Positions 1 to 7,688 of a DNA stretch of 64,000 nt are shown here, piece by piece. Both the position numbers and the translations under genes were made by a program. Source of the stretch: Phocaeicola plebeius (GTDB taxonomy: Bacteria > Bacteroidota > Bacteroidia > Bacteroidales > Bacteroidaceae); NCBI GenBank assembly GCA_004558305.1, contig SFDG01000001.1, positions 62,001 through 126,000 of the forward strand, given 5' to 3'. Below the pieces are notes generated by a model that searched no databases, had not been told where the DNA came from, and saw only the letters and a program-made list of their open reading frames with translations. How positions within the stretch are numbered: the stretch's first letter is position 1; every line of letters starts with the position of its first letter.

Positions 1-832
1 TGTCTTTCGCTACGGCAACGAGGGGAGCGTCGTTGTCGGGTACAGGGAACCAGGTGCGTTCGGCAGGGTGCTCGGGCAGACGGATGGAACCGAAGAGGGA
101 CTTGATTTTCGCTTCCACCTGTTCCACGTCGATGTCGCCCACCACGATGATGCCTTGCAGGTCGGGACGGTACCACTTCTCGTAGTAGTCACGTAAGGCC
201 TGATAGGGGAAGTTGTCCACCACTTCCATCGTACCGATAGGCAGCCGGTGAGCGTACTTGCTGTCTTTGAACAGGATGGGGAAGGCCGTTTCATACATAC
301 GCATCATCGCGCTCTGCCGCGTCCGCCATTCTTCGTGGATGACTCCCCGTTCCTTGTCGATTTCCTTCGGGTCGAGGGTCAGGTCGTCTGCCCAGTCGTG
401 CAGAATGAGCAGACAGGAGTCGATGACGCTCTCGCGGGCCACGGGGACGCTGGAGATAATGTATACGGTTTCATCGATGGAGGTATAGGCATTGAGGTTG
501 GCACCGAACTTCACTCCGATGCTTTCGAGGTATTCGCGCAGGCTGTTGCCGGGGAAATGGGTGGTGCCGTTGAAGCACATGTGTTCCAGAAAGTGCGCCA
601 GTCCGCGCTGGTTGTCTTCTTCGAGGATAGAACCGACTTTCTGGGCGATGTAGAAGTCTGCCTGTCCTTTGGGCAGTTCATTGTGGCGGAGATAATAAGT
701 CAGTCCGTTCTCCAGTTTCCCGATTTTCACGTCCGGATCGGTCGGGATAGGAGGAAGCTGCTGGGCGATGGCTTCTCCTGTAGCTGCGAAGCAGGCCAGC
801 AGGAAGAACATTTTGGTCAGAATTTGTTTCAT
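1..832 (-). CDS. M16 family zinc metalloprotease (pitrilysin/PqqL type), N-terminal part
   Basis: The gene starts at the ATG at 832 and runs off the left edge, so only about 277 N-terminal residues are seen. A signal peptide (residues 1-23, ending AIAQ) sends it to the periplasm. The inverted zinc motif HFLEH lies at about residues 80-84 (His80 and His84 ligands, Glu83 catalytic), and an ERGVIHEE segment about 75 residues later supplies the usual third ligand Glu. This is the catalytic peptidase M16 domain; full-length Bacteroidales homologues have about 940 residues with an inactive second half, which would lie outside the window. It follows trxB on the same strand, with a terminator-like hairpin between them, so it is probably a separate transcript. 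The substrate is unknown; family members degrade peptides in the cell envelope. Confidence 0.9.
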   Translation of the reverse strand, partial: MKQILTKMFFLLACFAATGEAIAQQLPPIPTDPDVKIGKLENGLTYYLRHNELPKGQADFYIAQKVGSILEEDNQRGLAHFLEHMCFNGTTHFPGNSLREYLESIGVKFGANLNAYTSIDETVYIISSVPVARESVIDSCLLILHDWADDLTLDPKEIDKERGVIHEEWRTRQSAMMRMYETAFPILFKDSKYAHRLPIGTMEVVDNFPYQALRDYYEKWYRPDLQGIIVVGDIDVEQVEAKIKSLFGSIRLPEHPAERTWFPVPDNDAPLVAVAKD

Positions 833-855
833 GGTTCAAGTTGTTAAAGGAGAAA

Positions 856-905
856 AGAGGGTGTGTCATTGGATATGTCTCGTTCGACTCTTTGACGCAC
901 CCTCT
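856..905 (-). terminator. Hairpin between trxB and the M16 protease gene
   Basis: Arms at 856-868 and 893-905 pair over 13 positions with one G-T type mismatch (outer part AGAGGGTG). On the minus strand the stem is followed by a T-rich run, as expected for the end of the trxB transcript. The arm sequence resembles the terminator at 12477-12529. Confidence 0.65.
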
Positions 906-913
906 GAAGTAGG

Positions 914-1861
914 TTACAGCAATCCGTGTTCAGAAAGGAACCGTTCGGCTTCGATAGCGGCCTTGCAACCGCTGCCAGCTGCCGTGATGGCCTGGCGGTA
1001 GTGGGGGTCGGCCACGTCACCGGCGGCAAATACGCCCGGAATGCCGGTGCGGGGAGAACCTTCTTCGGTGAGGATGTAGCCGGTGGCGTCTGTCTTCACC
1101 CAGGGCTGGAAGAGGACAGAGTTGGGCTGGTGGCCGATGGCGAGGAAGAAGCCGTCGATGGCCACATCGTAACGTTCTTCGTCAGCTTCGCCCTTCCGTT
1201 TCACGACATGCATCCCTTCTACGCCGTTGTCACCGAACAGGCCTACGGCATTGTGCTCGAACAGGACGGTAATCTTGGGATGGTTCATCACCCGTTCCTG
1301 CATGATCTTGGAAGCACGCAGGTACGGCTTGCGGACCACGAGGTAGACCTGGCGGGCCAGTCCGGCCAGGTAGATGGCTTCTTCGCAGGCCGTGTCGCCG
1401 CCGCCTACCACAGCCACCGTTTTCTTGCGGTAAAAGAAGCCGTCGCAAGTGGCACAGGCACTGACACCCATGCCGGCATATTTCTTTTCGTCCTCCAGTC
1501 CGAGGTACTTAGCGGTGGCACCGGTGGAGATGATGACCGTATCGGCGGTGATTTCCTTCGTGTCGTCGATGACAAACGAATAGGGGGCCTGGCTCAGGTC
1601 GGCCTTGGTGACGATTCCCGGACGGATGTCGGTACCGAAACGCAGGGCCTGTTTGCGGAGGTCGTCCATCAGTACAGGACCGGTCACTCCTTCCGGATAG
1701 CCCGGGAAGTTTTCCACTTCGGTCGTGATGGTGAGCTGTCCGCCCGGCTGCAGCCCCTCGTAGAGGACCGGCGAGATGTTGGCGCGACTGGTATAAATGG
1801 CGGCTGTATAGCCGGCAGGTCCTGATCCGATGATCAGGCATTTTACGTGTTCTTTTTCCAT
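914..1861 (-). CDS. trxB: Thioredoxin-disulfide reductase
   Basis: A 315-residue low-molecular-weight flavoprotein that uses NADPH to reduce thioredoxin in the cytoplasm. Visible features are the FAD-binding GSGPAG loop at residues 12-17, the redox-active CATC at residues 136-139, the NADPH-binding GGGDTACEEA segment around residues 153-162, and the C-terminal FAD motif FAAGDV. The length is standard for the family. It lies 25 bp behind the lolA-like gene on the same strand, so it probably shares the ftsK transcript. No missing residues were seen. Confidence 0.97.
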   Translation of the reverse strand: MEKEHVKCLIIGSGPAGYTAAIYTSRANISPVLYEGLQPGGQLTITTEVENFPGYPEGVTGPVLMDDLRKQALRFGTDIRPGIVTKADLSQAPYSFVIDDTKEITADTVIISTGATAKYLGLEDEKKYAGMGVSACATCDGFFYRKKTVAVVGGGDTACEEAIYLAGLARQVYLVVRKPYLRASKIMQERVMNHPKITVLFEHNAVGLFGDNGVEGMHVVKRKGEADEERYDVAIDGFFLAIGHQPNSVLFQPWVKTDATGYILTEEGSPRTGIPGVFAAGDVADPHYRQAITAAGSGCKAAIEAERFLSEHGLL

Positions 1862-1886
1862 ATTCTTTGTTTTTTAAGTTGTTCGT

Positions 1887-2495
1887 TTATCGTAAATCAA
1901 TCACTTCCGCATTCGGATATTGTTTTTCCGGGAAGCGGAAGGCCGTGAGGGGCTGGCGTTTCTGGGGCTGGTAACCGGTGATGATATACGTTTGCTGCCC
2001 GCCGTTGGCCGCCTGCAGACGGAGGAGGGTGGGGTGGCCTTGGGCATTGATGTGGAGGGTGATGGAAGCCAGTTCACCAGCTGTCTTGGGGGTAAGTACC
2101 ACCTCGTGTACCTGCTGGCCGTTCTCCGTCTTCTCTCCGGTATAGACACAGGTGAAGGCGGTGGCATACCGGTCTATCCAGGCATAAGGATGGATGTTGT
2201 CCAGTTCGTCGGCAGTGGGGGCAGAAACATTCACCTCCTCGTTCTGCTCCACATAGCTCCATTGCGTATGGCCATCGTACCAGCTTTTGATGCCGGCACA
2301 CTCCAGCACGAAGCAGTTGTCCTGCAACAGGAGGGAGCCGGGCTGGCTGCCGCTGAACCGGATGCTGAGGCATTCAGCTCGCCGGTAGTCGGCCGCCAGG
2401 CGGTCCAATAACTGCCGGGCCTTCTGGCGGTGCTGTGCGGAACCGGCGAAGGCGAACGCCAACAGGGCCAGTCCCAGTAAGAAGATACGTTTCAT
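1887..2495 (-). CDS. LolA-like outer membrane lipoprotein carrier protein
   Basis: A 202-residue protein with a signal peptide (about residues 1-20, FAGSAQ at the cleavage region), hence periplasmic. The repeated strands and the segment with FVLECAGIKSWYDGHTQW fit the open beta-barrel fold of LolA, which carries lipoproteins from the inner to the outer membrane. Sequence identity to proteobacterial LolA is low by eye, so the call rests on length, signal peptide and the ftsK-lolA-trxB gene order common in Bacteroidetes. It starts 25 bp downstream of ftsK. An alternative is another member of the LolA/LolB superfamily with a different cargo. Confidence 0.8.
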   Translation of the reverse strand: MKRIFLLGLALLAFAFAGSAQHRQKARQLLDRLAADYRRAECLSIRFSGSQPGSLLLQDNCFVLECAGIKSWYDGHTQWSYVEQNEEVNVSAPTADELDNIHPYAWIDRYATAFTCVYTGEKTENGQQVHEVVLTPKTAGELASITLHINAQGHPTLLRLQAANGGQQTYIITGYQPQKRQPLTAFRFPEKQYPNAEVIDLR

Positions 2496-2520
2496 AAGTC
2501 TGTCTGGTTTTTATCTGTCA

Positions 2521-5040
2521 TTATTTCGTCAGGTTGTTCAAGCGGTTGTCCAGGTCGTTCTCGTCCATGCAGAGCACGTCTCGGGCTTTGCTGCCGTTGG
2601 CAGGGCCGACGATGCCCGCTTTTTCCAGCTGGTCCATGATGCGTCCGGCACGGTTGTAACCGATGGAAAACTTGCGCTGGATAAGCGAGGTGGAACCTTG
2701 CTGGTGGTAGATGAGCAGGCGGGCTGCTTCCTCGAAGAGAGGGTCCAGCCGGTTCATGTCGACATCGTTGGCACCGCTGTCCGGATCGGCATTCGGATCC
2801 ACGTATTCCGGCAGCATGAAGGCGGTAGGATAGCCCTGCTGGCGACTGATGAAGGCGGCGATGCGTTCCACTTCCGGCGTGTCTACGAAAGCGCATTGCA
2901 CACGCACCGGGTCGCTGCCCTGCAGGTACAGCATGTCGCCCTTTCCGATGAGCTGTTGGGCACCCGGACGGTCGAGGATGGTTCGGGAGTCCATCATGGA
3001 AGCGACGCGGAACGCCACACGGGCCGGGAAGTTGGCCTTGATGGTACCGGTGATGATGTTGGTAGTCGGTCGCTGGGTGGCGATGATGGCATGGATACCA
3101 ACGGCCCGGGCCAGCTGGGCGATACGGCAGATGGGCAGTTCCACTTCCTTGCCGGCCGTCATGATCAGGTCGCCGAACTCATCGATGATGATGACGATAT
3201 AGGGGAGGAAGCGGTGTCCGTGTTCCGGATTCAGCTGGCGCGAGGTGAACTTGGCATTGTATTCCTTGATGTTGCGGCAACCGGCATTCCGGAGCAGGTT
3301 GTAGCGCGTGTCCATCTCCACGCAGAGCGAGTTCAGGGTCTGTACGACTTTGGTCACATCGGTGATGATGGCATCTTCGCCGTCCGGCAGTTTGGCCAGG
3401 AAATGGCGTTCGATAGGGGCATAGATGGCAAATTCCACCTTCTTGGGGTCGATGATGACCAGCTTCAGTTCGCTGGGATGCTTCTTATATAATAAAGAGG
3501 TGACGATGGCATTCAGTCCGACGGATTTACCCTGACCGGTGGCACCGGCCACCAGCATGTGTGGCGCTTTGGCCAGGTCGACCATGAACACTTCGTTGGT
3601 GATGGTCTTTCCCAAGGCAACGGGCAGTTCGAAGTTCGTCTCCTGGAACTTCTTGCTCGACAGGACACTGCTCATCGGCACGATGCGGGGATTGGCGTTC
3701 GGTACTTCGATACCGATGGTGCCTTTGCCGGGAATGGGGGCGATGATACGGATGCCCAGGGCCGACAGGCTCAGGGCAATGTCATCCTCCAGGTTACGGA
3801 TCTTGGAGATGCGCACCCCTTCGGCCGGGGTGATTTCATACAGCGTGATGGTGGGACCTACGCTGGCCTTGATGGAACTGATTTCGATACCGAAACTGCG
3901 CAAAACCTGGATGATGCGGTTCTTGTTGGCCGTCTGCTCCTGCATGTCAATGTCCGGCGTATTGTTTTCATAGGTCTCCAGCAGGTCGATGCTCGGGAAA
4001 CGGTAGTTCTCCAGGTCCAGCCGAGGATTGTAAGGCTGGCTCAGGTCACCGCGCGGCGTTTCTTCTTCGGCTGCCGGAGGGGCAATTTCAAATGACGGTT
4101 CTTCGGCCGTCTCCCGGTCATTCAAAGAATACTCCTTTTTTTTTTCAGGCACGTCGTCCAAGGGCAGTTCGATAGCCGGTGTCGCTTCCGACGGCGGTTC
4201 GGGGACCACCGTTTCTTCCGGTTCCGGTCCGGCTTCCGTGGCGGAAGGGACATGGGACGGATTGTCAACTGTTTCCGTCTTTTCCAAGGGAGCCGGCTCT
4301 TCATCAACAGCCGTCGCTACGGGTACATCTGCACAGGCCGGTGTGGGTTCGGTAGGAGCGGTTTGCTTCCGCCCGGTACCAGCCACCTGTTTCCGGAGTT
4401 GGGGATGGAACACCTTGCGGACCACCTGGATGGTCGAACGGGAATAGAAGATTCCCAGGAAAATCGCGGATGCCAGCAGCAGGAGCAGTAGTCCGAACTG
4501 GCCGATCTGCGAGCTGATCCAGCAACCTACGTTGTACCCGTGCAGACCGCCCGGATAAAGGAAGGTATCGCCCAAAGTGCCGCCAAAGACGAAAGCCAGG
4601 GCAATGGAGCTCCACACCATGAGCAGCGTACAGCTGGCAAACCATTTCCACAACGTGAACTGGTAGGCTTTCATCAGCTTCATGCCTGTTACCAGCAGGA
4701 ACAGGATAATCAGGAAGGCAGGAATGCCGAAGCAGTCGTTGATGAAGAACTGGGCCAGTTGCGCTCCTCGTGCACCGGCGTAGTTCTGGATCTTGTTGCC
4801 GGTCTCCAGCAGCTCGCCGGGATTGGGATGCGCCAGGATGTCCTGGTCATTCCCTCCAGTGAAGAAGAAAGAGGTGAATGCCAGCAGCATATAGACTCCG
4901 AAGAAGACACACAACAGGCCGATGGTGAAATGGGAAGTCTCTCCTTTCAGGAGGTTGATGACCGTGTTGCCGGACGATGCGATGGGTCCGGACGGTGCTT
5001 TTTTTGCTTTCTTTTCCGTTTGCTTATTGAACATGTTCAT
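2521..5040 (-). CDS. ftsK: FtsK/SpoIIIE-type DNA translocase
   Basis: An 839-residue division-site DNA pump. Four membrane spans are visible near residues 39-60, 107-121, 133-153 and 181-198. A Pro/Glu/Lys-rich linker follows (about 210-345), then the alpha/beta motor with Walker A GATGQGKS at 499-506, the Walker B region VIIIDEFGDL and the RPTTNIITG segment. The C-terminal winged-helix gamma domain (about 785-830) reads out KOPS-like sequences. The motor clears chromosome termini from the septum, and the membrane part anchors it there. The coding strand has a run of ten A in the linker at 4136-4145, and both shifted frames stop within about nine codons (see findings). It is first in a ftsK-lolA-trxB run, with a promoter at 5074-5081. 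Confidence 0.97.
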   Translation of the reverse strand: MNMFNKQTEKKAKKAPSGPIASSGNTVINLLKGETSHFTIGLLCVFFGVYMLLAFTSFFFTGGNDQDILAHPNPGELLETGNKIQNYAGARGAQLAQFFINDCFGIPAFLIILFLLVTGMKLMKAYQFTLWKWFASCTLLMVWSSIALAFVFGGTLGDTFLYPGGLHGYNVGCWISSQIGQFGLLLLLLASAIFLGIFYSRSTIQVVRKVFHPQLRKQVAGTGRKQTAPTEPTPACADVPVATAVDEEPAPLEKTETVDNPSHVPSATEAGPEPEETVVPEPPSEATPAIELPLDDVPEKKKEYSLNDRETAEEPSFEIAPPAAEEETPRGDLSQPYNPRLDLENYRFPSIDLLETYENNTPDIDMQEQTANKNRIIQVLRSFGIEISSIKASVGPTITLYEITPAEGVRISKIRNLEDDIALSLSALGIRIIAPIPGKGTIGIEVPNANPRIVPMSSVLSSKKFQETNFELPVALGKTITNEVFMVDLAKAPHMLVAGATGQGKSVGLNAIVTSLLYKKHPSELKLVIIDPKKVEFAIYAPIERHFLAKLPDGEDAIITDVTKVVQTLNSLCVEMDTRYNLLRNAGCRNIKEYNAKFTSRQLNPEHGHRFLPYIVIIIDEFGDLIMTAGKEVELPICRIAQLARAVGIHAIIATQRPTTNIITGTIKANFPARVAFRVASMMDSRTILDRPGAQQLIGKGDMLYLQGSDPVRVQCAFVDTPEVERIAAFISRQQGYPTAFMLPEYVDPNADPDSGANDVDMNRLDPLFEEAARLLIYHQQGSTSLIQRKFSIGYNRAGRIMDQLEKAGIVGPANGSKARDVLCMDENDLDNRLNNLTK

Positions 5041-5073
5041 GCAATTTCAAGGGTTTTATTATGTTTCTACACG

Positions 5074-5081
5074 CAAATGTA
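5074..5081 (-). promoter_or_regulatory. Promoter -7 box for ftsK
   Basis: On the minus strand the sequence reads TACATTTG, an exact match to the Bacteroidetes -7 consensus TAnnTTTG, 33 bp upstream of the ftsK start. It faces away from the similar box at 5114-5121, so the two transcripts diverge from this 99-bp gap. Confidence 0.7.
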
Positions 5082-5113
5082 CGAATAAAACTAAAACTGA
5101 GAAATTTTTTTGC

Positions 5114-5121
5114 TACCTTTG
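5114..5121 (+). promoter_or_regulatory. Promoter -7 box for the DUF5063 gene cluster
   Basis: TACCTTTG matches the Bacteroidetes -7 consensus TAnnTTTG and lies 18 bp before the ATG at 5140. No clear -33 TTTG was seen upstream, where the sequence is AT-rich. Confidence 0.7.
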
Positions 5122-5139
5122 CATCATAAATTGTGAAAT

Positions 5140-5802
5140 ATGGAGAAGAACGCACCTATTATCTTTGATAAAAACACGGTGGAGTTTGTGACGGTGGCTG
5201 CCGAATGTTGCGGCTTTCTGGAGAAGGTGTCGCAAGTCTCGCGCCGTAAGTTTGTGGATACAGCTCTCAAGTTGCTGCCGTTGCTCTACCTCAAGGCTTC
5301 CCTTCTGCCCCAAGGAGAACGGATGGACGAGGATGACTTGGAGGCCTTCGTGACCGAAGGCGACTACGAGCGGGTACGCGCCGGCGTGGCGGCCTTGCTG
5401 CGCGAACACGACGATTACCTGGACGTATTCGTGAAGGACATGGCCTACAGCGACACTCCCATCTGCCAGACCGTTTCTGAGAACCTGGCCGATATCTACC
5501 AGTCGCTGAAGGACTTTGTCTGTATCTATCGGTTGGGGCTTGACCGGACCATGAACGATGCGCTGCTGGCTTGCGAGGAACAGTTCCGTGAGTTCTGGGG
5601 ACAACGTCTCTTGAACGCCATGCGTGCCCTGCACGATGTCAAGTACGGGACCGGCGAGTCGGCCGACGAAGAAGACGAAGAGGAGGTGGCGTGGACAGAC
5701 CCCGACGATGCGGCACTCTATGAGGGGCTGGAGGCCGGTGACGACGACGACGAAACCCGGGAAGCCGGTACGGACGATGGAGAGGGCGACCGTTGGGAAT
5801 AA
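5140..5802 (+). CDS. DUF5063 domain-containing protein
   Basis: A 220-residue, mostly alpha-helical soluble protein without signal peptide or membrane span. Length, composition and the position before an exonuclease gene fit the Bacteroidetes family DUF5063, whose function is unknown. The last 50 residues are very acidic (runs of Asp and Glu around residues 175-220), suggesting a disordered tail that could bind a basic partner. It is the first gene after a promoter and is followed after 16 bp by a DEDDy exonuclease, then an rRNA methyltransferase and a DbpA-like helicase, so an RNA-related role is possible but unproven. The family name is from memory of similar proteins. Confidence 0.75.
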   Translation: MEKNAPIIFDKNTVEFVTVAAECCGFLEKVSQVSRRKFVDTALKLLPLLYLKASLLPQGERMDEDDLEAFVTEGDYERVRAGVAALLREHDDYLDVFVKDMAYSDTPICQTVSENLADIYQSLKDFVCIYRLGLDRTMNDALLACEEQFREFWGQRLLNAMRALHDVKYGTGESADEEDEEEVAWTDPDDAALYEGLEAGDDDDETREAGTDDGEGDRWE

Positions 5803-5818
5803 AGCAAACGAAACAGAC

Positions 5819-6472
5819 ATGGTGGTACTACAGAACAAGATTTCGAAGAAGGAGGTGGCGGAGATGCCCAAGGCGGCGTTCGGCGGACGCATCTTTGTCA
5901 TTTATACGGAGGAGGAGGCCCGCAAGGCGGTGGCCTATCTGAACAGCCACAGGGTCGTTGGAGTGGATACCGAAACCCGCCCTTCGTTCAGGAAAGGGAC
6001 GATGCACAAGGTGGCCTTGCTACAGATTGCCACGGCCGATACGTGTTTCCTGTTCCGCCTGAACCATTTGGGACTACCTGATTTTCTGGAGGCTTTCCTG
6101 CAGAACGAGGTGCTCAAGGTAGGGCTCTCGTTGAAGGACGATTTCGCGGCCATGCGGCAACGCAATGAGGGCGACCCGCGCACCGGGAATTGGGTGGAAC
6201 TACAGGACTATGTGGCCCGTCTGGGCATTGAGGAAAAGAGCTTACAGAAGATTTATGCCTTGCTGTTCGGCAAGAAGATCTCGAAGTCGCAGCAGCTCTC
6301 CAACTGGGAGGCGGATGCGCTGACGGAAGCGCAATGCCTGTATGCTGCGACGGATGCCTGGGCTTGCGTGGAGATGTACAATTACTTGGAGCAGCTTCGC
6401 CGTACCGGCGATTTTCGTGTGGCGAAAGTCGTGGACCAACAGGAGGCAGCCCAAACGATGGACGATAAATAA
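5819..6472 (+). CDS. 3'-5' exonuclease domain protein, DEDDy (RNase D-like)
   Basis: A 217-residue single-domain nuclease. All four acidic residues of the DEDDy family are visible: D50 and E52 in VDTETRP, D107/D108 in GLSLKDDF, and Y175/D179 in LYAATDAW. There is no HRDC domain as in full-length RNase D and no polymerase module. I chose the ATG at 5819 because the open frame upstream overlaps the DUF5063 gene. It is 16 bp behind that gene and 14 bp before an rRNA methyltransferase, so the likely substrate is RNA rather than DNA. That is inference from context; proofreading-type DNA activity cannot be excluded. Confidence 0.88.
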   Translation: MVVLQNKISKKEVAEMPKAAFGGRIFVIYTEEEARKAVAYLNSHRVVGVDTETRPSFRKGTMHKVALLQIATADTCFLFRLNHLGLPDFLEAFLQNEVLKVGLSLKDDFAAMRQRNEGDPRTGNWVELQDYVARLGIEEKSLQKIYALLFGKKISKSQQLSNWEADALTEAQCLYAATDAWACVEMYNYLEQLRRTGDFRVAKVVDQQEAAQTMDDK

Positions 6473-6486
6473 TCAACTTATACCTA

Positions 6487-7677
6487 ATGACATTGAACAA
6501 GAAAGTATATCTGAAAGCAGGGAAAGAGGAGTCGTTGTTGCGTTTCCATCCCTGGGTATTTTCGGGGGCCATCGCCCGCATAGAGGGCGAACCCGAGGAA
6601 GGCGAAGTGGTGGATGTTTACACTTCGAAGAATGCATTCATTGCCCGTGGGCATTACCAGATAGGCAGTATCACGGTGCGGGTACTGACGTTTGCGGACG
6701 AACCCATCGATCATGCGTATTGGGTACGCCGCCTCGAAGTGGCCAAGGACTTGCGCCGGAGCCTACACCTGATCGGCCATCCGCAGAACAATACCTACCG
6801 CCTGGTGCATGGCGAAGGGGATAACCTGCCGGGATTGATTATCGATGTGTACGACCATACCGCCGTGATGCAGGCGCATTCGGCCGGCATGCACATCTAC
6901 CGGAAGGAAATTGCCGAGGCCTTGAAAGAGGTGATGGGTGAGGTGATTCAGCATATTTATTACAAGTCGGAAACTACCTTGCCGTTCAAGGCGGATTTGC
7001 TGGAACGCGAGAACGGCTTCCTGCTGGGCGGAAGTCCGGAGAACATTGCGCTGGAGAACGGGCTGAAGTTTCATGTGGACTGGCTGAAAGGTCAGAAGAC
7101 GGGATTCTTTGTCGACCAGCGCGAAAACCGTCACCTGCTGGAACACTATGCAGCCGGACGCAGCGTCCTCAATATGTTTTGTTATACAGGGGGCTTCTCC
7201 TTCTATGCCCTTCGGGGTGGGGCCAAGCTGGTCCATTCGGTGGACAGCTCAGCCAAGGCTATCGACCTGACCAACGAGAATGTGGCTCTCAACTTCCCTG
7301 GTGATGAACGCCACCAGGCTTTTGCCGAAGATGCCTTTAAGTACCTTGACCGTATGGGTGACCAGTACGATCTGATTATCCTCGATCCGCCGGCCTTTGC
7401 CAAGCACCGCGGCGCCTTGCGCAATGCTTTACGCGGATATACCAAGCTCAATGCTAAGGCGTTCGAGAAAATCCGTCCCGGAGGTATTCTGTTCACATTC
7501 TCTTGCTCGCAGGTGGTGAACAAGGAAAATTTCCGCAACGCTGTCTTTACGGCGGCAGCCCAGAGCGGACGCAGCGTGCGTATCCTGCACCAGCTCACCC
7601 AGCCAGGCGACCATCCGGTGAACATCTATCATCCCGAAGGTGAATACCTGAAAGGACTGGTGCTTTATGTGGAATGA
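6487..7677 (+). CDS. Class I SAM-dependent rRNA methyltransferase, RlmI/RlmK-like
   Basis: A 396-residue protein with an N-terminal PUA domain (about 1-80), a central EEHUD-like region and a C-terminal Rossmann methyltransferase. Motif I is visible as VLNMFCYTGGFSFYA (around residue 225), motif IV as DPPAFAKHR (around 303-311), and a conserved FSCSQVV with a Cys near residue 340. E. coli RlmI makes m5C1962 in 23S rRNA; the closest paralogues act on other positions, so exact site specificity is not settled. It sits between an RNase D-like gene and a DEAD-box helicase on one probable transcript. Confidence 0.88.
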   Translation: MTLNKKVYLKAGKEESLLRFHPWVFSGAIARIEGEPEEGEVVDVYTSKNAFIARGHYQIGSITVRVLTFADEPIDHAYWVRRLEVAKDLRRSLHLIGHPQNNTYRLVHGEGDNLPGLIIDVYDHTAVMQAHSAGMHIYRKEIAEALKEVMGEVIQHIYYKSETTLPFKADLLERENGFLLGGSPENIALENGLKFHVDWLKGQKTGFFVDQRENRHLLEHYAAGRSVLNMFCYTGGFSFYALRGGAKLVHSVDSSAKAIDLTNENVALNFPGDERHQAFAEDAFKYLDRMGDQYDLIILDPPAFAKHRGALRNALRGYTKLNAKAFEKIRPGGILFTFSCSQVVNKENFRNAVFTAAAQSGRSVRILHQLTQPGDHPVNIYHPEGEYLKGLVLYVE

Positions 7678-7688
7678 CCCTGTAACGT

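Noticed and set aside
926..1825. Plus-strand open frame opposite trxB
   Set aside because: Antisense shadow; trxB is complete with CATC and both nucleotide-binding loops.
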